DNA of 24,090 nucleotides, taken from NCBI GenBank assembly GCA_964607915.1, contig CAZSMU010000044.1, positions 1 through 24,090 of the forward strand, read 5' to 3'. The translations under genes were made by a program, and so were the position numbers. This stretch comes from JADJPL01 sp964607915. GTDB lineage: Bacteria > Bacteroidota > Bacteroidia > Chitinophagales > Saprospiraceae. Positions 7,944-15,207 of this stretch are shown piece after piece. The stretch's first letter is position 1, and each line of letters opens with the position of its first letter. The notes beneath the pieces were generated by a model. That model searched no databases and was not told the DNA's origin. It worked only from the letters and a program-made list of their open reading frames with translations.

Positions 7944-8099
7944 ATGACGGTAGTATTCCTGCTCATCCTCATCAGCCTGATCGTGGCATTGGGCTTCCTG
8001 GGGGCTTTCTTCTGGGCGGTAAAAAGCGGCCAGTACGACGACGAATACACGCCGTCGGTAAGGATATTATTTGACGAAAAACAAAAAGAGAACGATTAA
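7944..8099 (+). CDS. ccoS: CcoS, cbb3 oxidase maturation protein
   Basis: Small membrane protein of 51 residues beginning MTVVFLLILISL. One N-terminal transmembrane helix (about 3-24) is followed by the family hallmark FFWAVKSGQYDDEYTPSVRILFD, in which the WA-x-x-SGQ(Y/F)DD and R-I-L-F-D elements are characteristic of CcoS/FixS. CcoS is needed for cofactor insertion into the cbb3 catalytic subunit in proteobacteria. It lies 81 bases after ccoI and 12 bases before ccoNO, its standard place in this cluster. The length is normal for the family. Confidence 0.93.
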   Translation: MTVVFLLILISLIVALGFLGAFFWAVKSGQYDDEYTPSVRILFDEKQKEND

Positions 8100-8111
8100 A
8101 TCATCACTTCG

Positions 8112-10235
8112 ATGGCACAAGTTGAAAAGTTTCACTACGACAATGGGATTGTCCGCAACTTCGCTTATGCGACGATGTTGTGGGGTCTGGTTGGGATGCT
8201 CGTAGGGTTGATCATCGCCCTGCAATTGGTTTTTCCCGCGCTCAACCTCGGCGTGGCCGAGGTCACGTATGGCCGCCTGCGACCGCTGCACACCAACGCA
8301 GTAATTTTTGCATTTGTGGGCAACGGGATTTTCATGGGGGTCTATTACTCTCTTCAGCGCCTGCTCAAAGCGCGCATGTTCAGCGATTTGCTGAGCAAAA
8401 TCCACTTTTGGGGCTGGCAGTTGATCATTGTTTCCGCTGCTTTGACGCTGCCCTTTGGCATCACGAGTGCCAAGGAGTACGCGGAGCTGGAATGGCCTAT
8501 TGACATCGCTATCGCGCTGGTATGGGTTGTTTTTGGCATCAATATGTTCGGCACTATCCTCAAGCGCCGGGAGAACCACCTGTATGTGGCTATCTGGTTC
8601 TATATCGCCACCTGGGTAACGGTCACGGTGCTGCACATCGGCAACAACATCGAAATCCCCTGGAGTGCCTTTAAATCCTACCCGCTCTTCGCCGGCGTCC
8701 AGGATGCCTTGGTACAGTGGTGGTACGGGCACAACGCGGTGGCGTTCTTCCTGACCACGCCCTATCTGGGCATCATGTACTACTTCCTGCCCAAAGCAGC
8801 CAACCGGCCGGTGTACTCCTACAAGTTGTCCATCATCCACTTCTGGGCCCTGATTTTCATCTACATCTGGGCAGGGCCGCACCACTTGCTCTACACGTCG
8901 CTGCCCGACTGGGCGCAATCGCTCGGCACGGTGTTCTCCGTGATGCTGATTGCACCGTCTTGGGGGGGTATGCTCAATGGCCTGCTCACCCTGCGCGGTG
9001 CCTGGGACCGCGTGCGCCAGGACCCCGTGCTCAAATTTATGGTCGTGGCCATCACCGCGTATGGTATGGCTACCTTTGAAGGCCCCATGCTCTCCATCAA
9101 ATCGGTCAACGCCATCAGCCACTATACCGACTGGACCATAGGCCACGTGCACGTAGGGGCCCTGGGCTGGAACGGCTTCCTCACGTTCGGCATCCTGTAC
9201 TGGATCATCCCGCGCTTGTTTGGCACGAAGCTCTACTCGGAAAAACTGGCCAACACCCACTTCTGGGTCGGCACGCTGGGCATCCTGTTCTACGCCATTC
9301 CGCTGTATTGGGCAGGGTGGACCCAGAGCCTGATGTGGAAAGAATTCACCCCCGACGGACTGCTGAAGTACGGCAACTTCCTGGAAACGGTGACGCAGAT
9401 CCTGCCCATGTACGCCATGCGCGCCATCGGAGGCACCATCTACCTCGTCGGCAACATCATCATGGTCTATAACCTGGTCAAAACCGTGAAAGCCGGAAGC
9501 TTCATCGGCGATGAAGCCACGGAAGCCCCCGCCCTGGACAAAGCCCACGGCGCGCACAAAGGCGAATACTGGCACCGCTGGATCGAAAGGCGCCCCGTAC
9601 AAATGCTGGTCTTCTCCGCCGTAGCTATCCTGATCGGCGGCATCATCGAAATCTTCCCCATGGTGATGATTGATTCCAACGTGCCCAAAATAGAATCGGT
9701 CAAGCCCTACACCCCCCTCGAACTGGCCGGGCGCGACATCTATATTCGCGAGGGATGTCTCGGCTGCCACTCCCAGATGGTGCGCCCCTTCCGCTCCGAG
9801 ACCGAGCGCTACGGCGAGTACTCCAAATCCGGCGAATTCATCTACGACCGGCCTTTCCTCTGGGGTTCCAAGCGCACCGGGCCGGACCTCCACCGCGAAG
9901 GGGGCAAATACCCGGATAGTTGGCACTTCAACCACATGCTGGAGCCACAGAGCATCTCTCCCGGCTCTATCATGCCCGCCTACCCCTGGCTGATCCGCGA
10001 TGAACTCGACCTGACGACCCTGCCCAAGCGCATCTCCGTACTGCGCACCCTCGGCACGCCGTATCCGGAAGGATATGAGGACCGGGTGTTCTCCGAGGCC
10101 GAAAAACAGGCCAAACAAATCGCAGGTCGCCTGAAAACCGACGGCATTGAAATGGAAGACCTGGAGAAAAAAGAAATCATCGCCATGATCGCCTATTTGC
10201 AACGACTGGGAACCGACATCAAACCTAAAAAATAA
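8112..10235 (+). CDS. ccoN: cbb3-type cytochrome c oxidase, fused CcoN-CcoO subunit
   Basis: Catalytic core of the oxidase, 707 residues, in the cytoplasmic membrane. Residues 1 to about 480 are CcoN, a heme-copper oxidase subunit I with about 12 helices. Visible ligands are H60 for the low-spin heme (RLRPLHTNAVIFAF), the Cu-B histidines H207 (WWYGHNAVAFF) and H257/H258 (AGPHHLLYT), and heme histidines H345/H347 (GHVHVGALGWNG). After a short linker, one helix (about 498-517) anchors a CcoO-like domain with one c-type heme site, C549-x2-C552-H553 (EGCLGCHSQMVRPF), and probable axial M621 in SIMPAYPWL. The N-O fusion is usual in Bacteroidota. The complex reduces oxygen with high affinity and pumps protons. 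Confidence 0.96.
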   Translation: MAQVEKFHYDNGIVRNFAYATMLWGLVGMLVGLIIALQLVFPALNLGVAEVTYGRLRPLHTNAVIFAFVGNGIFMGVYYSLQRLLKARMFSDLLSKIHFWGWQLIIVSAALTLPFGITSAKEYAELEWPIDIAIALVWVVFGINMFGTILKRRENHLYVAIWFYIATWVTVTVLHIGNNIEIPWSAFKSYPLFAGVQDALVQWWYGHNAVAFFLTTPYLGIMYYFLPKAANRPVYSYKLSIIHFWALIFIYIWAGPHHLLYTSLPDWAQSLGTVFSVMLIAPSWGGMLNGLLTLRGAWDRVRQDPVLKFMVVAITAYGMATFEGPMLSIKSVNAISHYTDWTIGHVHVGALGWNGFLTFGILYWIIPRLFGTKLYSEKLANTHFWVGTLGILFYAIPLYWAGWTQSLMWKEFTPDGLLKYGNFLETVTQILPMYAMRAIGGTIYLVGNIIMVYNLVKTVKAGSFIGDEATEAPALDKAHGAHKGEYWHRWIERRPVQMLVFSAVAILIGGIIEIFPMVMIDSNVPKIESVKPYTPLELAGRDIYIREGCLGCHSQMVRPFRSETERYGEYSKSGEFIYDRPFLWGSKRTGPDLHREGGKYPDSWHFNHMLEPQSISPGSIMPAYPWLIRDELDLTTLPKRISVLRTLGTPYPEGYEDRVFSEAEKQAKQIAGRLKTDGIEMEDLEKKEIIAMIAYLQRLGTDIKPKK

Positions 10236-10238
10236 TCT

Positions 10239-10439
10239 ATGTTCAAGTATATCCTGGAAAACGCGGGAAACATCAACTGGATGGCTATTGCGGCCCTGCT
10301 CACCTTCTTCACCATCTTCGTCGTGAGCGCTGCCCTGGTGTTTCGGCAAGACAAGGAATTCATCCGAAAAATGTCTTCCCTGCCTATTGAGGACTCTAAT
10401 CTAAAAACTGATGAAATGGATTCGCGCCATGAAGCATAA
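10239..10439 (+). CDS. ccoQ: CcoQ-like small cbb3 oxidase subunit
   Basis: Small protein of 66 residues with one central transmembrane helix (about 14-35) and a charged cytoplasmic tail beginning FRQDKEFIRKM. Sequence similarity to proteobacterial CcoQ is low, as is usual; the call rests on size, topology and place between ccoNO and ccoP. It starts 3 bases after the ccoNO stop and overlaps the next gene by 29 bases (or 11 if ccoP begins at 10429), so translation is probably coupled. CcoQ stabilises the complex in other bacteria. Confidence 0.75.
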   Translation: MFKYILENAGNINWMAIAALLTFFTIFVVSAALVFRQDKEFIRKMSSLPIEDSNLKTDEMDSRHEA

Positions 10440-11370
10440 CCACAAAAAACACCTGCTCGTCCCGGCGTTTGCCGCCCTGCTCGCTACCGCGAACGCCCAG
10501 GACGCCGCTGCCCCTGCAGCGAGCCAGCCCGATTTTTACAACCATTTCCTGGCCAATGGACTCCTGATTTTTGCAGCCATGGTCATCGTGGGGGCCTTCC
10601 TCGTACTACTCCGCCTGCTCAACATCATGATCAAGGTCCAACAGATCAAAATCTACCAGGAACAGGGGCTTGAGGCATACCAGGAATCCGTCAAAGGCTC
10701 GGAAGGAGCCAGTTTCTGGAAACAGCAGTACAAGCGCTGGACCAACGTGGTGCCGGTAGAAAAGGAAGAAGAAATCCTCTTCGACCACAACTACGACGGC
10801 ATCCGGGAACTGGACAACAGCCTACCGCCCTGGTGGGTCGCCATGTTTGTCGTCACCGTCGTATTTGCCGCTATTTATTTAGGCTATTACCACGTATCCG
10901 ACGCCGGGCCCGGTTCCCACGAAGAATACGAGGCCGAAATCCTTTCCGCCCAGGAAGCCATCGCCGCCTTCCAGGCCAAACAAGCCGACAAGGTGGACGA
11001 GGCCAACCTCGTACCCATGGAAAAAGACGGAGACCTGGCCGCCGGAAAAACCATCTACACCACCAACTGCGTGGCCTGCCACGGCACCCTCGGCGAGGGC
11101 GGCGTCGGCCCCAACCTGACCGATAAGTTCTGGATCCACGGCGGCAGCATCCAGAATATTTACCAAACCATTAAAAACGGCGTTCCCGAAAAAGGGATGA
11201 TTTCCTGGAAAGCCCAGCTCCGCCCGGTGGACATGCACCGCGTCGCCAGCTATATCCTCCAATTCCAGGGCACTACCCCGCCCAACGCCAAAGCCCCTCA
11301 GGGCACGGAATATATACCTGAAAGTACCACGCCCGACAGCACCGCTGCCGAAAGCACGACAGGCCAGTAA
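10411..11370 (+). CDS. ccoP: cbb3-type cytochrome c oxidase subunit CcoP, monoheme form
   Basis: Membrane-anchored c-type cytochrome of 319 residues. An N-terminal hydrophobic segment resembling a signal peptide (to ATANAQ, about 30) is followed by a helix at about 49-70 and a further helix at about 141-160. The latter lies inside the FixP N-terminal motif DGIRELDNSLPPWWVAMF. One heme c site is present, C220-x2-C223-H224 (CVACHGTLGEGGVGPNL), with probable axial M263 in EKGMISW. Proteobacterial CcoP usually has two heme sites; the single-heme form with an extra N-terminal part is typical of Bacteroidota. A second ATG at 10429 (MKHNHKKHLL) gives a more usual signal peptide and may be the true start. 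The Ser/Thr-rich tail is low in complexity. Confidence 0.93.
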   Translation: MKWIRAMKHNHKKHLLVPAFAALLATANAQDAAAPAASQPDFYNHFLANGLLIFAAMVIVGAFLVLLRLLNIMIKVQQIKIYQEQGLEAYQESVKGSEGASFWKQQYKRWTNVVPVEKEEEILFDHNYDGIRELDNSLPPWWVAMFVVTVVFAAIYLGYYHVSDAGPGSHEEYEAEILSAQEAIAAFQAKQADKVDEANLVPMEKDGDLAAGKTIYTTNCVACHGTLGEGGVGPNLTDKFWIHGGSIQNIYQTIKNGVPEKGMISWKAQLRPVDMHRVASYILQFQGTTPPNAKAPQGTEYIPESTTPDSTAAESTTGQ

Positions 11371-11391
11371 ATATACACAAACCAGCCCATT

Positions 11392-12900
11392 ATGGAAACG
11401 CCTGTATTCGACTATCCAGAAGATACCGAGGATTTTCGCGACCACATCGCGACCGTAGACGAAAAAGGCAAGCGGATATGGCTATATCCCAAGCAAGCTA
11501 AAGGTAGGTTCGCCAACGCGCGAACCTACCTCGGCTGGTTCCTGCTGGCACTCCTCTTCGCAGGGCCCTTCCTCAAAATCCAGGGGGAGCCTATCCTCCT
11601 GTTCAATATCCTGGAGCGACGCTTCATCCTGTTCGGCCTACCCTTCGCACCCCAGGATTTCCATCTGTTCGTGCTGGCCATGCTCACGCTCATGGTCTTC
11701 GTCATCCTGTTTACCGTAGTGTATGGACGCCTGTTCTGCGGGTGGGTCTGCCCGCAAACGATTTTCATGGAAGGCGTTTTCCGAAAAATCGAATACCTCA
11801 TCGAAGGGGATGCAGCCGCGCAACGCCGCCTGAATAACAGCCCCTGGACACGCGAAAAAATCCTGAAGAAAATCCTCAAACAAGGTATCTTCTTCGCCAT
11901 TGCCGTACTGATCGCCAACGTATTTCTATCTTATATCATCGGGGTCGAGCAGGTATTCAAAATCATCACCGACCCCGTATCACAGCACCTGGGTGGCTTC
12001 ATCGGCATGTTGATTTTTTCCTTCGTCTTCTATTTCGTCTTTTCCTACCTGCGCGAACAAGTGTGCATCGCCATCTGCCCCTACGGCCGCCTGCAGGGGG
12101 TACTGCTCGATCGCAGCTCCATCGTCATCCACTACGACTTCGTGCGCGGCGAACCGCGCGGCAAAGTGCGCAAAGGCAAAGAACAACCAGATGCGCAGAT
12201 TCGGAACCTCGTCCGGCAAGCCCCCGAAGGACCTGTTTCAGAACCCCTCGCCCCCGGTGCCCATCCCGTAGAGCAGGTACAAAAAAGCCTGGGTGATTGC
12301 ATTGACTGCAAACGGTGTATCGCCGTATGCCCTACCGGTATCGATATCCGCAACGGCACGCAATTGGAGTGCATCAATTGCACCGCTTGCATCGACGCCT
12401 GCGACGAAGTGATGGATAAGGTACAACGACCTCGCGGGCTCATCCGATACGACAGCTTCAACGGTGTCTCCGCCGGGAAGCGGCGCATCTTCACCCCGCG
12501 CGTGATCGCCTATACAGCCGTGCTCGCCGTATTGCTCGGCATCAACGTGTTCCTGCTCTCCAGCAGGAGCGATGTCGAAGCCCTCATCCTGCGCACCCCG
12601 GGCATGCTGTACCAAAAAGTAGATGAAAGCCACCTCAGCAATCTGTATAACTATCAGATAATCAATAAAACCAAAGAGGAATTCCCCATCGGGCTGCGCA
12701 CCCGCACCAAAGGTGCCGTACTCAAGCCCGTTGGGGTCATTCCAAAAACCAAAGCGACAGATGTTGTAGAAGGGGCTTTTTTCATAGAAATGGAAAAAGC
12801 ACACGTGACCGGCCGAAAAACCCCCGTTATCGTGGAGATTTACTCCGGCGACCAGGTGCTGGACCGGGTCAAAACCAACTTCCTCGGCCCTGGTTATTAG
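11392..12900 (+). CDS. ccoG: CcoG/RdxA/FixG cbb3 oxidase accessory ferredoxin-like protein
   Basis: Membrane iron-sulfur protein of 502 residues needed for cbb3 maturation; CcoG of proteobacteria has been shown to act as a cupric reductase. Several transmembrane helices (first about 45-64, then about 87-108, 165-185, 200-220 and 365-385) surround the membrane cysteine pairs C116-x3-C120 (CGWVCPQTIF) and C225-x3-C229 (CIAICPYG). Two ferredoxin-type 4Fe-4S clusters follow: C303, C306, C309, C313 (CIDCKRCIAVCP) and C327, C330, C333, C337 (CINCTACIDAC). The C-terminal part (about 390-502) is an immunoglobulin-like domain. The gene starts 21 bases after ccoP. A strong hairpin lies between it and ccoH. 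Confidence 0.95.
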   Translation: METPVFDYPEDTEDFRDHIATVDEKGKRIWLYPKQAKGRFANARTYLGWFLLALLFAGPFLKIQGEPILLFNILERRFILFGLPFAPQDFHLFVLAMLTLMVFVILFTVVYGRLFCGWVCPQTIFMEGVFRKIEYLIEGDAAAQRRLNNSPWTREKILKKILKQGIFFAIAVLIANVFLSYIIGVEQVFKIITDPVSQHLGGFIGMLIFSFVFYFVFSYLREQVCIAICPYGRLQGVLLDRSSIVIHYDFVRGEPRGKVRKGKEQPDAQIRNLVRQAPEGPVSEPLAPGAHPVEQVQKSLGDCIDCKRCIAVCPTGIDIRNGTQLECINCTACIDACDEVMDKVQRPRGLIRYDSFNGVSAGKRRIFTPRVIAYTAVLAVLLGINVFLLSSRSDVEALILRTPGMLYQKVDESHLSNLYNYQIINKTKEEFPIGLRTRTKGAVLKPVGVIPKTKATDVVEGAFFIEMEKAHVTGRKTPVIVEIYSGDQVLDRVKTNFLGPGY

Positions 12901-12911
12901 ACTTGTTGCAC

Positions 12912-12948
12912 GGGGTCAGCGAGGAGGAAAAAGAGCCTCGCTGACCCC
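12912..12948 (+). repeat. strong 13-bp perfect hairpin between ccoG and ccoH
   Basis: GGGGTCAGCGAGG (12912-12924) and CCTCGCTGACCCC (12936-12948) are perfect inverted complements around an 11-base purine loop. The stem is GC-rich and would be very stable in RNA. No T run follows on either side, so it is not a standard intrinsic terminator. It lies inside the operon, 12 bases after the ccoG stop and 24 before the ccoH ATG. Plausible roles are protecting the 3' end of the upstream messenger, an RNase processing site or partial attenuation of the assembly genes. It could also be one copy of a dispersed palindromic element. Confidence 0.85.
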
Positions 12949-12972
12949 TGTAAAAACCAAACACACACCGCT

Positions 12973-13419
12973 ATGCATATCAAATTCAATTGGGGCTATG
13001 GCATTGCCCTGTTCTATACCACCTTCGTCGTCGTGTTGCTCTACTTCGTAGTCCAGTCCACCAAACAGGACAACAGCCTGGTCTCGGACCAGTACTACGC
13101 CGACGACATCCACTACCAGCAGCATTACGACAAGTTGCGCAATGCCCAGGCACTGGCCAAAGACCTGGACATCTCCAAACCGACAGAACAGGAGGCTATC
13201 TATCTGCAATTCCCCGAAGACCTCGGCCCCGTCAGCGGACAAGTGCGGTTTTTCTGCCCTTCCGATAGCCGGGCCGACTTCAGCACACCGGTCAAAACCG
13301 ATGCGCGCTTCTCCCAGAGCGTCTCTTCCAAAAATCTTAAACGCGGCCTTTGGCGCGTTAAGGTGGACTGGGAGGCAGGAGGCAAAGCGTACTATCGGGA
13401 AGAAGCCATCACCCTTTAG
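12973..13419 (+). CDS. ccoH: CcoH/FixH family cbb3 oxidase assembly protein
   Basis: Protein of 148 residues with one N-terminal transmembrane helix (about 8-27) and the FixH-type segment that follows it (VVQSTKQDNSLVSDQYYADDIHYQQHYDKLRNAQ). The remaining domain (about 65-148) is periplasmic, beta-rich and ends in GKAYYREEAITL, as in other FixH proteins. CcoH interacts with the oxidase during and after assembly in proteobacteria. It lies between ccoG and the TauE/SafE-like gene with only 2 bases to the latter, so the two are probably translated together. Confidence 0.9.
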   Translation: MHIKFNWGYGIALFYTTFVVVLLYFVVQSTKQDNSLVSDQYYADDIHYQQHYDKLRNAQALAKDLDISKPTEQEAIYLQFPEDLGPVSGQVRFFCPSDSRADFSTPVKTDARFSQSVSSKNLKRGLWRVKVDWEAGGKAYYREEAITL

Positions 13420-13421
13420 AC

Positions 13422-14129
13422 ATGGGGCCTGTCGAACTGGTAACGGCTTTTTCCATCGGCATACTGGGCAGTGTGCACTGCGTCGGCATGTGCGGCCCGA
13501 TTGCCCTGGCACTGCCTTTCCGCGGGCTGTCCCGCTGGCAGACCGTTCAGGGCATTCTCGCCTATAATGCAGGCAGGATCGCCACGTACGCCCTGCTCGG
13601 CACCTTCATCGGACTCATAGGCCGCGGAGTATGGTTGGCGGGATGGCAAGCCCAGCTCAGCCTGGCCGTCGGAATCGGACTCGCGCTCACCGCCCTACTG
13701 TCCATTCCCGTAGAGTCCCGGTTCCTGCGCATACCCTTTGTACAGCGCTTCCATCAATGGGTGGGGTGCAAACTGGCCCAGCATATCGGCGCCCGCGGGA
13801 TACGCACCTTCCTGATCGTCGGCGCCCTCAACGGGCTCATCCCCTGCGGACTGGTCTATATGGCCATCGCTGGTGCGCTGACCAGTAGTTCTTTCCTGTC
13901 TGGTGCCGCGTTCATGGCTTTGTTCGGACTCGGCACCGTTCCTATGATGGCGCTGACAGCGTTCGCCGGGCAACGCCTCAACCTGGCCTGGCGCAGCCGC
14001 TTGCGCACCCTGGCTCCTCTGCTCATCCTGCTCGTAGCCACCGTCTTCATCCTGAGAGGGCTCCATTTCCAGGCTCCGGACAGCATTCGCTTTCAGGAAG
14101 CGTGGCAGGCTATGCCTATGTGCCATTAG
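13422..14129 (+). CDS. TauE/SafE-like (UreH-domain) membrane protein of the cco cluster
   Basis: Integral membrane protein of 235 residues with about six hydrophobic segments. The N-terminal GSVHCVGMCGP motif (about 16-26) is the His-Cys/Met-Cys signature of the UreH-domain branch of the TauE/SafE-DsbD-like transporters; a second glycine-rich repeat, GALNGLIPCGLVYMA, lies near 138-152. This family commonly closes cbb3 clusters in Bacteroidota, and a role in metal (perhaps copper) handling is a reasonable guess. Sulfite export is not supported by anything seen here. The start is 2 bases past the ccoH stop. The stop codon is the last sequenced codon before the run of N. Confidence 0.85.
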   Translation: MGPVELVTAFSIGILGSVHCVGMCGPIALALPFRGLSRWQTVQGILAYNAGRIATYALLGTFIGLIGRGVWLAGWQAQLSLAVGIGLALTALLSIPVESRFLRIPFVQRFHQWVGCKLAQHIGARGIRTFLIVGALNGLIPCGLVYMAIAGALTSSSFLSGAAFMALFGLGTVPMMALTAFAGQRLNLAWRSRLRTLAPLLILLVATVFILRGLHFQAPDSIRFQEAWQAMPMCH

Positions 14130-14229
14130 NNNNNNNNNNNNNNNNNNNNNNNNNNNNNNNNNNNNNNNNNNNNNNNNNNNNNNNNNNNNNNNNNNNNNNN
14201 NNNNNNNNNNNNNNNNNNNNNNNNNNNNN
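14130..14229. other. assembly gap of 100 N
   Basis: Exactly 100 unknown bases, the usual placeholder for a scaffold gap of unspecified length. The true distance between the cco cluster and the pnuC region, and any gene lying between them, is unknown. The 89 bases after the gap up to the next start hold no gene I can support; every plus-strand frame is closed by a stop within about 45 bases. Confidence 0.98.
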
Positions 14230-14318
14230 ATTTTCAACAAACTAAATCCTGCTGTTGGGCGTCTATAGCATAAACGTGCACAAATTGCATCCCTAACCAA
14301 ATAAAACCAAAGGTCACC

Positions 14319-14582
14319 ATGAGTATCACCATCAAGCGCAGGCTGCTCAAGGCCAAAATGACCCTCCACCAAACCATCCAGTCTATCCTCAACATCAACC
14401 GGAGCCGCAAAAAGCTCCCCTTTCTCAGCGATGAGCAGGTGCAGCCCAAATCCAACGAACTGGATTCAGAGCTCAAAGTGCTCAACAAGATTGCAGCACA
14501 GCAAGCCCGCTTAATCCAGCATTACGAAGCGGCATTGGCTACCGTACCCAGCTTCCGACAGGGCGCCCCGAAAAACAGATAA
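14319..14582 (+). CDS. uncharacterised 87-residue protein coupled to pnuC
   Basis: I do not recognise this protein. It has a basic N-terminus (ITIKRRLLKAKMTLHQ) and a basic stretch NINRSRKKLPFL. A predicted amphipathic helix covers about 50-75 (LDSELKVLNKIAAQQARLIQHYEAAL). There is no signal peptide or transmembrane segment, and no cysteine. The stop codon overlaps the pnuC ATG by one base (TAATG), strong evidence that it is really translated and in the same operon. It could be a regulator or partner of the transporter, or just a small lineage-specific protein. Its upstream region is interrupted by the gap, so the operon could begin earlier. Confidence 0.6.
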   Translation: MSITIKRRLLKAKMTLHQTIQSILNINRSRKKLPFLSDEQVQPKSNELDSELKVLNKIAAQQARLIQHYEAALATVPSFRQGAPKNR

Positions 14583-15196
14583 TGGAAATTTCGTTTACCG
14601 CCTTTCTCTCCGACTTACAGCAAATCCGTTGGCAGGAGTGGGCCAGCACAGTGGCGCAAATCGCCAGTGTCTATTACGCCCGAAAGAACAATATCCTCGT
14701 GTATCCAACGGGAATAGTAGGTGTGCTCCTGGCGGCTTACGTGTATTTCTTCCTCATCGCGCCGCCGCTGTACGCTGACGGTGCGCTCAACCTCTACTAT
14801 TTCCTGATGAGCGTCTATGGCTGGTACCATTGGGTACAAAAGAAGTCTGATGCACAGCCCGTTTACCCCATCTCCTGGTGTACAAGGCCTGAACGCTGGC
14901 TCGGCCTGGGGCTGTTCCTCGTATCGTGGGCGCTCTTGTACAGCGCCCTGATTGCCTTCACCGACAGCAATACGCCCGTGCTCGATTCCCTGGTTTCCTC
15001 CACCGCCATTACGGCTATGTGGTGGATGGCCAGCCGCAAAATAGAGAACTGGCTGGCCTGGATTGCCTCCAACCTGGTAGCCATACCGCTCAACCTGTAC
15101 AAAGGGCTGCCCGTTTTTACCCTCATGTATGCCCTGTTCCTGTACATGGCCTGGCAGGGCTACCGCGACTGGAAAGCCGAAGCAGGAAAAAGGTAG
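14582..15196 (+). CDS. pnuC: PnuC-type nicotinamide riboside transporter
   Basis: Integral membrane protein of 204 residues with about seven helices, the usual size for PnuC. Typical family features are the YPTGIVGVLLAAYVYF segment (about 40-55), NLYYFLMSVYGWYHW (about 69-83, the conserved aromatic region that lines the substrate path) and the C-terminal NWLAWIASNLVAIPLNLYKG (about 158-177). PnuC proteins pass nicotinamide riboside, or thiamine in the PnuT branch, by facilitated diffusion. No kinase gene or thiamine riboswitch is visible here to decide between the two. The ATG overlaps the stop of the small upstream gene by one base. It converges on the PA-domain gene with 11 bases between stops. 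Confidence 0.88.
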   Translation: MEISFTAFLSDLQQIRWQEWASTVAQIASVYYARKNNILVYPTGIVGVLLAAYVYFFLIAPPLYADGALNLYYFLMSVYGWYHWVQKKSDAQPVYPISWCTRPERWLGLGLFLVSWALLYSALIAFTDSNTPVLDSLVSSTAITAMWWMASRKIENWLAWIASNLVAIPLNLYKGLPVFTLMYALFLYMAWQGYRDWKAEAGKR

Positions 15197-15206
15197 GCCT
15201 CCTACC
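15187..15206 (-). terminator. probable intrinsic terminator of the PA-domain gene
   Basis: On the minus strand GGTAGG (15206-15201), a 3-base loop and CCTACC (15197-15192) are followed directly by five T (15191-15187). The stem begins 2 bases after the stop codon of the PA-domain gene and overlaps the pnuC stop on the other strand. The six-base stem is short, so termination may be partial. Confidence 0.45.
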
Positions 15207-15207
15207 C

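Noticed and set aside
8067..10349. Long open frame of 760 codons on the minus strand opposite ccoNO
   Set aside because: It is the antisense shadow of a GC-rich membrane protein gene. The translation is rich in His, Gln, Gly and Asp with no recognisable fold, and the plus-strand CcoNO is certain.
14230..14318. Thiamine riboswitch or start of a receptor gene ahead of pnuC
   Set aside because: The 89 bases after the gap lack the conserved CUGAGA and ACCUGA elements, and all plus-strand frames are closed by stops. It could lie inside the gap but is not visible.
13695..14372. Minus-strand open frame running through the N gap
   Set aside because: It is open only because unknown bases carry no stops, and it overlaps the TauE/SafE-like gene.
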